Assembly (NCBI RefSeq): GCF_016464365.1
Contig: NZ_JADCUC010000001.1
Location: forward strand, 558,001-622,000
DNA from: Sandaracinobacteroides hominis
Lineage (GTDB): Bacteria > Pseudomonadota > Alphaproteobacteria > Sphingomonadales > Sphingomonadaceae
Direction of reading: 5' to 3'
DNA length: 64,000 nucleotides
The notes beneath the pieces were generated by a model. It made no database searches. It was given only the letters and a program-made list of their open reading frames with translations, and was not told the DNA's origin. Of this stretch, positions 8,510-15,851 are shown piece after piece; position 1 is the stretch's first letter, and each line of letters opens with the position of its first letter. A program made the translations under genes and the position numbers.

Positions 8510-8806
8510 TCAGTGCCGCAGGTCTTCGATTTCGCGGCTGAGGCGGTTACCGCCGTCGGTGGCGATACGCTCCAGCGTGTGCACGCGATCCTTCAGCGCG
8601 CCAAGCTCGGCCTGCAGCTGGGCGTTTTCCGTCGTCAGCAGCTTCAGCCGTTCCATCTGCTCGTTGGTTTGGGTGGGCTTCAATGTCTGCCCCCAGCTGC
8701 CTTCCAGTGGATAGCCATGCTTCACCCGCAGCCAGGTGGTGAACACCCATCCGATCATGCCGGCGATACCGACGACCGCGAAGGCGGGAGAGGTGAGGAA
8801 TTCCAT
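8510..8806 (-). CDS. PspB-like small membrane/coiled-coil protein, psp operon
   Basis: A 98-residue protein with an N-terminal membrane helix (PAFAVVGIAGMIGWVFTTWL), a short linker, and a coiled coil ending LKDRVHTLERIATDGGNRLS then REIEDLRH at the very C-terminus. The architecture is that of PspB (one helix plus cytoplasmic coiled coil). The C-terminal motif is shared with the flanking genes at 8173 and 8819. Gene spacing is 25 bases on one side and 12 on the other. Function is inferred from operon position only. Confidence 0.8.
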   Translation of the reverse strand: MEFLTSPAFAVVGIAGMIGWVFTTWLRVKHGYPLEGSWGQTLKPTQTNEQMERLKLLTTENAQLQAELGALKDRVHTLERIATDGGNRLSREIEDLRH

Positions 8807-8818
8807 TGCCGTCTATCC

Positions 8819-9106
8819 TTATTGGTCGAGATGCGGCCGCGCGCTGCTCTTGGTCAGGCGCTCCGTCGCGAGGTTGTCGATTTCGTCGGCGAGCGACAGG
8901 CGCTTGTCGGTGGCGATGCGCTCCAGCACGGCGATGCGGGCTTCCAGCTTCTCGATCCGGGCCTGGGCGGCGACCGAAACGTCGGTCGCTGCATTCGCCA
9001 TGAGATCCATCTTCCGGTCCTGCACATGGCGCCAGTTCTTCATGATGATCGCAACGATCGGGATCATCAGCGCAATGACGGGCACGATGAAGGGCGAGTT
9101 GAACAT
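8819..9106 (-). CDS. PspB-like small membrane/coiled-coil protein, psp operon
   Basis: A 95-residue protein: N-terminal membrane helix (FIVPVIALMIPIVAIIM), then a charged linker and a coiled coil with RIEKLEARIAVLERIATDKR and LADEIDNLATE. It shares the LERIATD...EID motif with the two downstream paralogues. The ATG at 9106 is preceded by GGGA. It follows pspC by 29 bases. The three paralogues are diverged enough in their membrane parts to be old duplications rather than a recent tandem copy. Confidence 0.8.
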   Translation of the reverse strand: MFNSPFIVPVIALMIPIVAIIMKNWRHVQDRKMDLMANAATDVSVAAQARIEKLEARIAVLERIATDKRLSLADEIDNLATERLTKSSARPHLDQ

Positions 9107-9135
9107 TTCGATATTCCCTGTTTTGTTTCTATCGC

Positions 9136-9522
9136 TTAGCGAAGTTCATCGATTTCGCGTGCGAGCTTGTGCTGCGGGCTGGTATACTGCAGCTCGATAT
9201 CGCGCAGGCGGCGATCGATGTCACGGAAGCTGGAACGCACCTCGCGGATGGAGCGACCGGGCGCGGCGCGGGTCTTTTGCCAGAAGCGGCGATCCTCCGG
9301 ATCGGCATCTTCCTGCGCATAGACACTGCCAGGCTTGCTGTCGGCCACCCAGGCGATGATGAAATAGGCGATCAGCGGGAAGCCACTTCCGAATACGGCT
9401 GCAAGAGCAAAGCCAACACGGATCCAGAGTACATCGAAGCCGGTGTAGTCGGCGATCCCGGCGCAGACGCCCAGGAACTTGCCTTCGCGCTTGTCGAGAT
9501 AGAAACCGGTACGGCGTGCCAT
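9136..9522 (-). CDS. pspC: Phage shock protein C (PspC)
   Basis: Inner-membrane sensor of the Psp system. The 128-residue protein has the PspC domain at its N-terminus (YLDKREGKFLGVCAGIADY, then a membrane helix VGFALAAVFGSGFPLIAYFIIAWV). A charged C-terminal helix ends with FRDIDRRLRDIELQY and LAREIDELR, which resembles the tails of the three small operon proteins. In E. coli PspB and PspC sense stress and release PspF from PspA. The start at ATG 9522 has GGAAGGA upstream. Confidence 0.93.
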   Translation of the reverse strand: MARRTGFYLDKREGKFLGVCAGIADYTGFDVLWIRVGFALAAVFGSGFPLIAYFIIAWVADSKPGSVYAQEDADPEDRRFWQKTRAAPGRSIREVRSSFRDIDRRLRDIELQYTSPQHKLAREIDELR

Positions 9523-9575
9523 TTCGAATATCCTTCCGAATTCAGCTGTTTGTTGTCGTTAGTTGTAATCTTAAC

Positions 9576-9905
9576 TCAGCGAGATGGGTCGAGGCGACGG
9601 GCTTGCGGGTGCAGCTCCACATTGCCGTATTCGGGTGCATTCTCGATGAAACGTGGCTCGGGGTAGCGCTCGGCCGGCCGGCCTGGCTCGCTGCGGTCTG
9701 CGGCAATGATCCGCTCGATCGTATGCATGCGGCTGTCCAGCGAACGGGCGATATCGTGCAGCTCGTCCAGCAGGTTTTCGTCCTGAATGGTCAGCGTCTT
9801 CGCCTGTTTCCACTTGGTCGTGTAGTGCAGGATCAGCCAGGGAAGGCCGATGAACAGCATTCCGACAATCGTCGCGGCGACAAAATAACCAGCTACATCT
9901 TCCAT
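9576..9905 (-). CDS. pspB: Phage shock protein B (PspB)
   Basis: A 109-residue inner-membrane protein with an N-terminal helix (GYFVAATIVGMLFIGLPWLIL) ending in HYTTKWKQ, as in PspB, and a coiled coil (LLDELHDIARSLDSRMHTIE). The C-terminal 35 residues, rich in Pro and Arg, are longer than in E. coli PspB (74 residues). It is expected to work with PspC. It lies 29 bases after pspA in the same operon. Confidence 0.9.
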   Translation of the reverse strand: MEDVAGYFVAATIVGMLFIGLPWLILHYTTKWKQAKTLTIQDENLLDELHDIARSLDSRMHTIERIIAADRSEPGRPAERYPEPRFIENAPEYGNVELHPQARRLDPSR

Positions 9906-9934
9906 GGCTTATACCCCTTTGTTTAGATGTAAGG

Positions 9935-10603
9935 TTAGTGGCGCTGTTGCATCTTGGCCTTGAGCTCGGCCAGCTCGGCGGCGACGGCATCGGACGAACG
10001 AAGCTCGGAAAGCTCTTCTTCCAGCGTCTTCGGAACGGGGGCGAGATCGTAAACCTCTGCCCTGCCCTCCGCCATGTCGACGCGGCGCTCGATCAGCTCG
10101 AAGCGCGAGAAGGCTTCCTCGACACGGGCGCCGCGAGTCATGGCGCGGACACGGGCGCGGTTCTGCGCCGACTCCAGGCGGGTGAGGAGAGCGTTCTGCC
10201 GCGAGCGGGCTTCGCGCAGCTTGGCTTCCAGCTTGCCGATATCGTCCTCATGGGCGCGGAGCTGCTCTTCCAGCACATCGACTTCCGAGCGGAGCATCAG
10301 AGCGGTCTGGCCGACCTTCTGCTTTTCGGTGAGGGCAGCAGCGGCGAGATCTTCGCGGTCCTTGGAAAGCGCCAGCTCAGCCTTTTCCGACCAGTTGGAC
10401 TGCGCCTGCTCCAGCTTCAGGATGGTGCGGCGCATCTCCTTCTGGTCGGCGATGGTGCGGGCGGCCGAAGCACGGACTTCGACCAGCGTCTCTTCCATTT
10501 CCATGATCACGAGGCGGATGGTCTTCGCCGGGTCTTCGGCGCGGTCCAGAAGATCGTTGACGTTGGCCTGGATGATGTCCCGGGCGCGAGAGAAGATACC
10601 CAT
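9935..10603 (-). CDS. pspA: Phage shock protein A (PspA/IM30 family)
   Basis: Peripheral membrane protein that binds damaged inner membrane as large oligomers (ESCRT-III fold) and holds the activator PspF inactive when unstressed. The 222-residue protein begins MGIFSRARDIIQANVNDLLD, the typical amphipathic membrane-binding helix, and continues as a long coiled coil. ATG 10603 is chosen because GAGGAG lies just upstream; longer in-frame extensions lack a ribosome site. It is the second gene behind the sigma-54 promoter. Confidence 0.95.
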   Translation of the reverse strand: MGIFSRARDIIQANVNDLLDRAEDPAKTIRLVIMEMEETLVEVRASAARTIADQKEMRRTILKLEQAQSNWSEKAELALSKDREDLAAAALTEKQKVGQTALMLRSEVDVLEEQLRAHEDDIGKLEAKLREARSRQNALLTRLESAQNRARVRAMTRGARVEEAFSRFELIERRVDMAEGRAEVYDLAPVPKTLEEELSELRSSDAVAAELAELKAKMQQRH

Positions 10604-10670
10604 TTTCAACTCCTCAGAATATTCGTTCGGTATAGCGTATTCCGGTTCGGAAATGATCCTGAAAACCGGC

Positions 10671-10711
10671 TCGGGCGGGGACGCGAGAGAGGGGATAAGC
10701 GCCCCGCCCGA
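10671..10711 (-). terminator. GC-rich hairpin between the 52-residue gene and pspA
   Basis: TCGGGCGGGG (10671-10680) pairs perfectly with CCCCGCCCGA (10702-10711) across a 21-base loop. On the transcribed (minus) strand it is followed by GCCGGTTTTC, a short T run. It could lower read-through, protect the 3' end of the leader-gene message, or do nothing; the pspA ribosome site lies about 60 bases beyond it. Confidence 0.4.
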
Positions 10712-10727
10712 ACCAGGCTCCGACTGC

Positions 10728-10886
10728 TCAAAGGACATCGAAGGACGCCTTGGGACTGACTGCAGACGGGGATTGCAACGCAATTGCGGCCGGCCCGGAT
10801 GCCAGCAGCAGCAAGGCGCTCCCCACGAACATCGCAAGTGCCGCAAACTTCGGCGACTTGAATTGGATGGGTTCGGGGCGGCGCAT
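10728..10886 (-). CDS. 52-residue membrane protein, first gene of the psp operon
   Basis: A short frame starting at ATG 10886 with a strong AGGAGG ribosome site six bases upstream. The product begins MRRPEPIQFKSPKFAALAMF, has one membrane helix (FVGSALLLLASGPAAIAL) and a short polar C-terminus. The sigma-54 promoter at 10918-10934 lies immediately upstream, so this would be the first translated gene when PspF is active. It is not recognised as a known Psp protein. The strong ribosome site and promoter position argue that it is real. Confidence 0.65.
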   Translation of the reverse strand: MRRPEPIQFKSPKFAALAMFVGSALLLLASGPAAIALQSPSAVSPKASFDVL

Positions 10887-10917
10887 CTGGTTCCTCCTGT
10901 TTCTTCGAGGTTGGTAA

Positions 10918-10934
10918 TGCAGCTTCCGTGCCAA
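10918..10934 (-). promoter_or_regulatory. Sigma-54 promoter of the psp operon
   Basis: Read on the minus strand the sequence is TTGGCACGGAAGCTGCA. It matches the -24/-12 consensus TGGCACG-N4-TTGCA at all but one position, with correct GG-to-GC spacing. Transcription would start near 10907, about 21 bases before the 52-residue gene. The sigma-54 activator gene pspF diverges from it. This is the arrangement known for psp in enterobacteria. Confidence 0.88.
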
Positions 10935-10992
10935 TTCGGATGCGGAAATTTCATCCTGTATTTTCAATGGGTTGATCAATGGAAGCATTTCA

Positions 10993-11026
10993 AGTTGGCG
11001 CTGCTTTTTCGCATGAATTGCCAACT
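10993..11026. promoter_or_regulatory. Candidate PspF upstream activating site
   Basis: Inverted repeat AGTTGGC (10993-10999) and GCCAACT (11020-11026), with a 20-base spacer. Its centre is about 100 bases upstream of the predicted sigma-54 start, the distance at which enhancer sites for PspF lie in E. coli. It also overlaps the pspF leader, so it could mediate autoregulation. The assignment rests on symmetry and position only. Confidence 0.4.
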
Positions 11027-11062
11027 ATTGGCATTGAATCCCAACATGGCTATCTTCCCCGA

Positions 11063-12097
11063 ATGCCTGAGAAACCTACCCAGCTTATCGGCCAGTCCGG
11101 CCCCTTTCTGGATGCCGTCGAACGCGCGAGCGCTGCAGCGCAGCTGAGCCGCCCGGTGCTGGTGGTGGGCGAGCGCGGAACCGGCAAGGAAATGATCGCC
11201 GAGCGTCTGCACAGGCTGTCGCCGCGCTGGGAAGAGCCGCTGGTCAGTCTGAATTGCGCCGCCTTGCCGGAAACGCTGCTGGATGCCGAGCTGTTCGGAT
11301 ATGAAGCGGGCGCCTTTACCGGTGCGGTGAAGGCGCGCGCAGGCCGTTTCGAGGAGGCCGATGGCGGAACGCTGTTTCTGGACGAAGTCGGCACGCTGAC
11401 CGCCGCCGGGCAGGAACGGCTGCTGCGGGTGGTGGAATATGGCGAACTGACCCGGTTGGGCAGCACGCGCATCGTCAATGTGGATGTGCGGGTAGTGGCG
11501 GCGACCAACGAGGATCTGCCGCGTCTGGCGGCGACTGGGAAGTTTCGCGCCGATCTTTTGGACCGCCTGTCGTTCGAAGTCATCACGCTGCCCCCGCTGC
11601 GGGCCCGGATCGAAGATATCCGGCCGCTTGCGGACTTTTTTGGCAGGCGGATGGCCTCAGAACTGGGCTGGCGCCAGTTTCCAGGTTTTTCCCAACCTTT
11701 TCTGGAAGATCTGGAAGCGCATGAGTGGCCGGGCAATGTCCGTGAGCTGAAGAATGCCGTGGAGCGCGCCGTTTACCGCTGGGGCGAACCGGACAGGCCG
11801 GTGGGGGCGCTGGACCTCGATCCGTTTGAAAGCCCCTGGAGGCCGAAGGGCGCCTTTACCGGTGAAGCGCCGAAGCCGCCCGTATGGAAGGCAGAGGCGG
11901 TGGCGGAAACCGGGCAACAACCCGAAGCCGAAGCGCCAGCCGACTTCCGCGGCGCGGTTGCCATCTATGAACGCAAGCTGCTGGAGCAGGCGCTGGCCGC
12001 CAGCCGCCACAACCAGCGGCGGGCGGCACAGGTCTTGGGGCTCAGCTACGATCAGCTTCGGCACGCCATGAAACGGCACAACCTGCTGGCAGGCTAA
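11063..12097 (+). CDS. pspF: Sigma-54 activator PspF
   Basis: Enhancer-binding ATPase that switches on the psp operon. The 344-residue protein has no N-terminal receiver domain, as in PspF. The AAA+ domain shows Walker A (GERGTGKE), the sigma-54-contacting loop (YEAGAFTGA), Walker B (GGTLFLDEV) and the arginine-rich sensor region. The C-terminus has a Fis-type helix-turn-helix (NQRRAAQVLGLSYDQLRHAM). Between them is a Pro/Ala-rich linker. ATG 11063 is used because similarity begins there. The gene is divergent from the psp operon, and its TAA overlaps the corC stop on the other strand. Confidence 0.94.
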   Translation: MPEKPTQLIGQSGPFLDAVERASAAAQLSRPVLVVGERGTGKEMIAERLHRLSPRWEEPLVSLNCAALPETLLDAELFGYEAGAFTGAVKARAGRFEEADGGTLFLDEVGTLTAAGQERLLRVVEYGELTRLGSTRIVNVDVRVVAATNEDLPRLAATGKFRADLLDRLSFEVITLPPLRARIEDIRPLADFFGRRMASELGWRQFPGFSQPFLEDLEAHEWPGNVRELKNAVERAVYRWGEPDRPVGALDLDPFESPWRPKGAFTGEAPKPPVWKAEAVAETGQQPEAEAPADFRGAVAIYERKLLEQALAASRHNQRRAAQVLGLSYDQLRHAMKRHNLLAG

Positions 12098-13005
12098 GCC
12101 TCTGCGGCGGCCTGCCCGACTGGCGGGTGCAGCAGCAATTTTTCGACGCGTCGGCCGTCGCTGGCGGCGACCTCGATCGTCCAGCCGTTGCGGTGCTGCA
12201 GTTTTTCCCCTGCTTCGGGGACCCGGCCGGCGATCAGGAAGGACAATCCGCCCAGCGTATCGACTTCGTCGCCCAGCTCTTCGTCGATGAAGCTGGTGCC
12301 GAGTTCCTTTTCCAGATCGTCGAGATCGAGCCGCGCGTCCGCCTCTATGCGGCCGTCCGGCAGGCGCTCCAGCATCGCCACTTCGGCGTCGTCATGCTCG
12401 TCCTCGATATCGCCGACGATTTCCTCGACGATGTCCTCGATGGTGACCAGGCCGTCGGTGCCGCCATATTCGTCGACGACGATGGCCATGTGGGTGCGTT
12501 CCCGGCGCATTTCCGTGAGCAGATCCACCACCGGCATCGATGGCGGCACATAGAGAACCGGGCGGATGAGATCCGGAATGGTGGGCAGATCCGGCTGCCT
12601 GCCCTTTGCGCCGAAGCGGTCGGCGATAACGGAATAGACATCCTTCACATGCAGCATGCCCACCACCGAATCCAGCTTGCCCGCATAGACCGGCAGGCGG
12701 CTGTGGCCAGCTTCGCGGAAGCTGGCGACGATGGCGGCGAAATCGCAATCTTGCGCGATGGCGATGATGTCTGAGCGGGGGACTGCCACATCGCCCACCC
12801 GCAGCTCGGAAAGGTGGAGCATGTTCCGCAGCATGGTGCGCTCGTCCTGATCCAGATCGTCGGGATGGGCGTCGTCGCTACGGTGTTCGTCTATGGCTTC
12901 TTCGATGGATTCCCGAAGCGTGTTGGACGGCTTCAGGTGCAGGAGGTCGCGGACAGCAGACCAGAAACTGTTGCCGTCCGCGCTTCTAGGGGAGGGGTCG
13001 CTCAT
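12094..13005 (-). CDS. corC: CorC/HlyC-type CBS-domain protein
   Basis: Cytoplasmic 303-residue protein with two CBS domains (VGDVAVPRSDIIAIAQ, residues about 70-130; TEMRRERTHMAIVVDEYGG, about 140-205) and a C-terminal CorC_HlyC (transporter-associated) domain from about 220. Related proteins are linked to magnesium/cobalt efflux, and in this gene neighbourhood the family is usually annotated as CorC/YbeX. Its ATG overlaps the ybeY stop (ATGA), so it is the last gene of the miaB-phoH-ybeY-corC unit. An apolipoprotein N-acyltransferase gene often follows in relatives but not here. Confidence 0.9.
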   Translation of the reverse strand: MSDPSPRSADGNSFWSAVRDLLHLKPSNTLRESIEEAIDEHRSDDAHPDDLDQDERTMLRNMLHLSELRVGDVAVPRSDIIAIAQDCDFAAIVASFREAGHSRLPVYAGKLDSVVGMLHVKDVYSVIADRFGAKGRQPDLPTIPDLIRPVLYVPPSMPVVDLLTEMRRERTHMAIVVDEYGGTDGLVTIEDIVEEIVGDIEDEHDDAEVAMLERLPDGRIEADARLDLDDLEKELGTSFIDEELGDEVDTLGGLSFLIAGRVPEAGEKLQHRNGWTIEVAASDGRRVEKLLLHPPVGQAAAEA

Positions 13006-13535
13006 GATCGTTCATCCACCGGGGCAGGATCATCTGCATAGGGGTCTGCGATCCCCAGCCCGGCGAGGATGCGGGTTTCCAGTGCTTCCATGTCGTCTGC
13101 CGTCCTGTCGTCCTGATGGTCGTGTCCCAGAAGGTGCAACGTTCCATGTACCAGAAGATGCGTTACATGGTCCGCGACGCTGATCGATTTCTCCGCTGCT
13201 TCCCGGGCGGTGGTTTCCTCTGCCAGCGCCAGGTCGCCAAGGAGAAGGTCGCCCTCCCCTGCCTCGACCCACGCCGACAGTTCCTCCACGCCATGCATGG
13301 GGAAGCTGAGGATGTTTGTAGGCTTGTCCTTGCCGCGATAGTCGCGGTTCAGCCGCTGCACTTCCGCGTCGTCGGAGAGGCGCACGGAGACTTCGGCGTG
13401 CAGGTCGCTATCGGAGAGCAGGTGCGCATAGCCCGCGCCCGACAGCGCTGCCGAGACGGCGCGAGCCGCCAGACCTTCCCAGTCGAAGCGTTCGTCCCAG
13501 TCTCCGGCGACTATGTCGCAATCGACGTCAAGCAT
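13002..13535 (-). CDS. ybeY: Endoribonuclease YbeY
   Basis: Zinc-dependent RNase needed for 16S rRNA 3'-end maturation and ribosome quality control. The metal site HGTLHLLGHDHQDD (consensus HGxLHLxGYDH) and the RPTN-like segment KDKPTNILSFP are intact. ATG 13535 (MLDVDCDIV) gives 177 residues and an eight-base overlap with phoH. A start 12 bases further upstream is also open but has no better ribosome site. Confidence 0.95.
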   Translation of the reverse strand: MLDVDCDIVAGDWDERFDWEGLAARAVSAALSGAGYAHLLSDSDLHAEVSVRLSDDAEVQRLNRDYRGKDKPTNILSFPMHGVEELSAWVEAGEGDLLLGDLALAEETTAREAAEKSISVADHVTHLLVHGTLHLLGHDHQDDRTADDMEALETRILAGLGIADPYADDPAPVDERS

Positions 13536-14532
13536 TCGGCCCCTCATAGGCGTCGACGATCTTGCCAACGATCGGATGGCGCACGACGTCCTTCGAAGTG
13601 AAGCGCTGCACCGCGATGCCCTGGATGCCGTCCAGACGGGCGACGGCGTCGGCCAGCCCGCTCTTGCTCGGATCGGGAAGATCGACCTGGTTGGGGTCTC
13701 CGCAGATCACCATCCGGCTGCCTTCGCCGAAGCGGGTGAGGAACATCTTCATCTGCAGGGGCGTGGTGTTCTGCGCTTCATCGAGGATGACGAAGGCGTG
13801 CGCCAGCGTGCGCCCGCGCATGAAGGCGATCGGGGCGATCTCGATCTCGCCGCTGGCGATACGCCGCTCCACCTGCTCGGACGGGAGCATGTCGTAAAGC
13901 GCATCGTAGAGCGGGCGGAGGTAGGGATCGACCTTTTCCTTCATGTCGCCGGGCAGGAATCCGAGCCGTTCGCCCGCCTCGACCGCCGGGCGTGACAGGA
14001 TCAGGCGATCCACCGAACCCGCAACCAGCTGGCTGACCGCCTGTGCGACGGCGAGGTAGGTCTTGCCGGTGCCGGCCGGCCCGAGCGCGAAGATCACGTC
14101 CGAGCGGCCAAGCTGCTGGATATATTGCGCCTGGGTCGCGGTGCGGGCCATGATGGTCTTGCGGCGGGTGCGGATCATCGCCGGCGGACCGCCGGCTTCC
14201 ACGGCGAGCCCTTCCGTCGAGGCGTCGGCCGTCATGGTGATCGCCGCTTCGACGTCGCCGCTGTCGACCGCCATGCCGCGCTCGAGACGGGCGTAGAGAT
14301 CGGTGAGGACGTCGCGGGCGCGGGCGATGCCGGATGGTTCACCCTCCACAGCCACCTTGTTGCCGCGCGCCGCGATATAGACGCCCAGGCGATTTTCCAG
14401 CGTGATCAGATTCTGATCGAACTGGCCGAACAGCGCTCCCAGCAGGGCTGGCCTGTCAAACTCCAGTTCGAGCCGCGAACGGCCGGGGGTCTGCGCCTCG
14501 CGCTCGGCGATGTCGCTGTGGCGCTTTACCAT
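13528..14532 (-). CDS. phoH: PhoH-like ATPase
   Basis: Predicted RNA helicase/ATPase of the PhoH (YbeZ) family; it acts with YbeY on ribosomal RNA in E. coli. The 334-residue protein has an N-terminal KH-like part, then the P-loop GPAGTGKTYLAVA and Walker B FVILDEAQNTT. The ATG at 14532 overlaps the miaB stop. Gene order and overlap with ybeY match the widely conserved ybeZ-ybeY arrangement. Confidence 0.93.
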   Translation of the reverse strand: MVKRHSDIAEREAQTPGRSRLELEFDRPALLGALFGQFDQNLITLENRLGVYIAARGNKVAVEGEPSGIARARDVLTDLYARLERGMAVDSGDVEAAITMTADASTEGLAVEAGGPPAMIRTRRKTIMARTATQAQYIQQLGRSDVIFALGPAGTGKTYLAVAQAVSQLVAGSVDRLILSRPAVEAGERLGFLPGDMKEKVDPYLRPLYDALYDMLPSEQVERRIASGEIEIAPIAFMRGRTLAHAFVILDEAQNTTPLQMKMFLTRFGEGSRMVICGDPNQVDLPDPSKSGLADAVARLDGIQGIAVQRFTSKDVVRHPIVGKIVDAYEGPNA

Positions 14533-15851
14533 GCGGGCTCGATCACTGGCGTCAATTCCTGTCCTTCCAGGCTGTTTGGGCCGGCGAAAACCAGCTCCAC
14601 TTGCACGAGATCACCTATCTTCAATTCCGGATTCGTCACCACCACTGATTGCAGCCAGGGTGATTTTCCGATCCACTGGCCGGCAAACTTTCCGCGGCGT
14701 TCAATCAGGATTTCGCAGCGCTGACCGACCATGCGACGGTTGAACGCAAGCGATTTTGCAGAAATCAGCGCCTGCAACCGTTGCAGACGCTCCGCCTTCA
14801 CCTCTTCCGGCACCTGATCGTTCCGCTCGGCGGCGGGCGTTCCCAGCCGCGGCGAGTATTTGAAGCTGAACGCCTGCGCATACCCGACTTCCTCGACGAT
14901 GGAGAGCGTGTCGGCAAAATCCTCTTCGGTTTCGCCGGGAAAACCGACGATGAAATCCGACGTGATCGCCAAATCCGGTCGCGCGTCGCGGAAGCGCTGG
15001 ATGAGCCCCATGTAAAAGGCGCGATCATGCTTGCGGTTCATCGCCGCCAGGATGCGGTTGGAGCCGGACTGCACCGGCAGATGCAGATAGGGCATCATCT
15101 GCGGAATATCGGCGTGCGCCCGCACCATCGCTTCCGTCACATCGCGCGGATGACTGGTCGTGTAGCGCACGCGGCTGACGCCATCGATGGCGGCGATGGC
15201 GGCCACCATATCGCCGAAATGCCGGTTGCCATCGGCCCAGGCGTTGACGTTCTGGCCCAGCAAGGTGATTTCGCGGGCGCCGCCTTCGGCCAGTTCACGA
15301 GCCTCGGACAGGATGGCGTCCAGCGGCCGGGATGCTTCCGCGCCACGGGTGTACGGCACCACGCAGAAGGCGCAGAACTTGTCGCAGCCTTCCTGCACCG
15401 TCAGAAAGGCGCTCGGTCCGCGCTTGCGGCGGGCCGGGAGCGCGTCGAACTTCGGGCTGGCCGGCATATCCAGATCGACGATCCCGCGCGCGCCCGCCTC
15501 CTGCTGCTTCAGCAGATCGGGCAGGCGATGATAGGCCTGCGGGCCGACGACCAGATCGACCGCCTTGGTGCGCTTCAGGATTTCGGCGCCCTCGGCCTGT
15601 GCGACGCAGCCGGTCACGGCAATGACAGGGCGCTTTTCGCCGGCATCGGCTGCGCGCGCGGCTATGCGGCCTATCTCCGAATACAGCTTCTCGGCCGCCT
15701 TTTCGCGGATATGGCAGGTGTTGAGCACCAGGATGTCGGCAGAAAGCTCGTCGGATTCGACCATGCCGTCGGCCTGGAGCGCTTCGCCCATCCGTTCGGC
15801 ATCATAGACATTCATCTGGCATCCAAATGACTTGACTGCGAATGTTCGCAT
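14526..15851 (-). CDS. miaB: tRNA-2-methylthio-N6-isopentenyladenosine synthase MiaB
   Basis: Radical-SAM enzyme that adds a methylthio group to i6A37 of tRNAs reading UNN codons. The N-terminal domain has the three cluster cysteines (FGCQMN, NTCHIRE, TGCVAQ). The radical-SAM motif is GCDKFCAFCVVPYTRG. A C-terminal TRAM domain (about residues 375-440) follows. ATG 15851 overlaps the plsC stop (TGATG); a TTG three bases earlier is less likely. Length 441 is typical. Confidence 0.96.
   Translation of the reverse strand: MRTFAVKSFGCQMNVYDAERMGEALQADGMVESDELSADILVLNTCHIREKAAEKLYSEIGRIAARAADAGEKRPVIAVTGCVAQAEGAEILKRTKAVDLVVGPQAYHRLPDLLKQQEAGARGIVDLDMPASPKFDALPARRKRGPSAFLTVQEGCDKFCAFCVVPYTRGAEASRPLDAILSEARELAEGGAREITLLGQNVNAWADGNRHFGDMVAAIAAIDGVSRVRYTTSHPRDVTEAMVRAHADIPQMMPYLHLPVQSGSNRILAAMNRKHDRAFYMGLIQRFRDARPDLAITSDFIVGFPGETEEDFADTLSIVEEVGYAQAFSFKYSPRLGTPAAERNDQVPEEVKAERLQRLQALISAKSLAFNRRMVGQRCEILIERRGKFAGQWIGKSPWLQSVVVTNPELKIGDLVQVELVFAGPNSLEGQELTPVIEPAW

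Noticed and set aside
10074-11147. A 357-codon plus-strand frame opposite pspA
   Set aside because: Composition is dominated by Ser and Arg and it is antisense to the PspA coiled coil.
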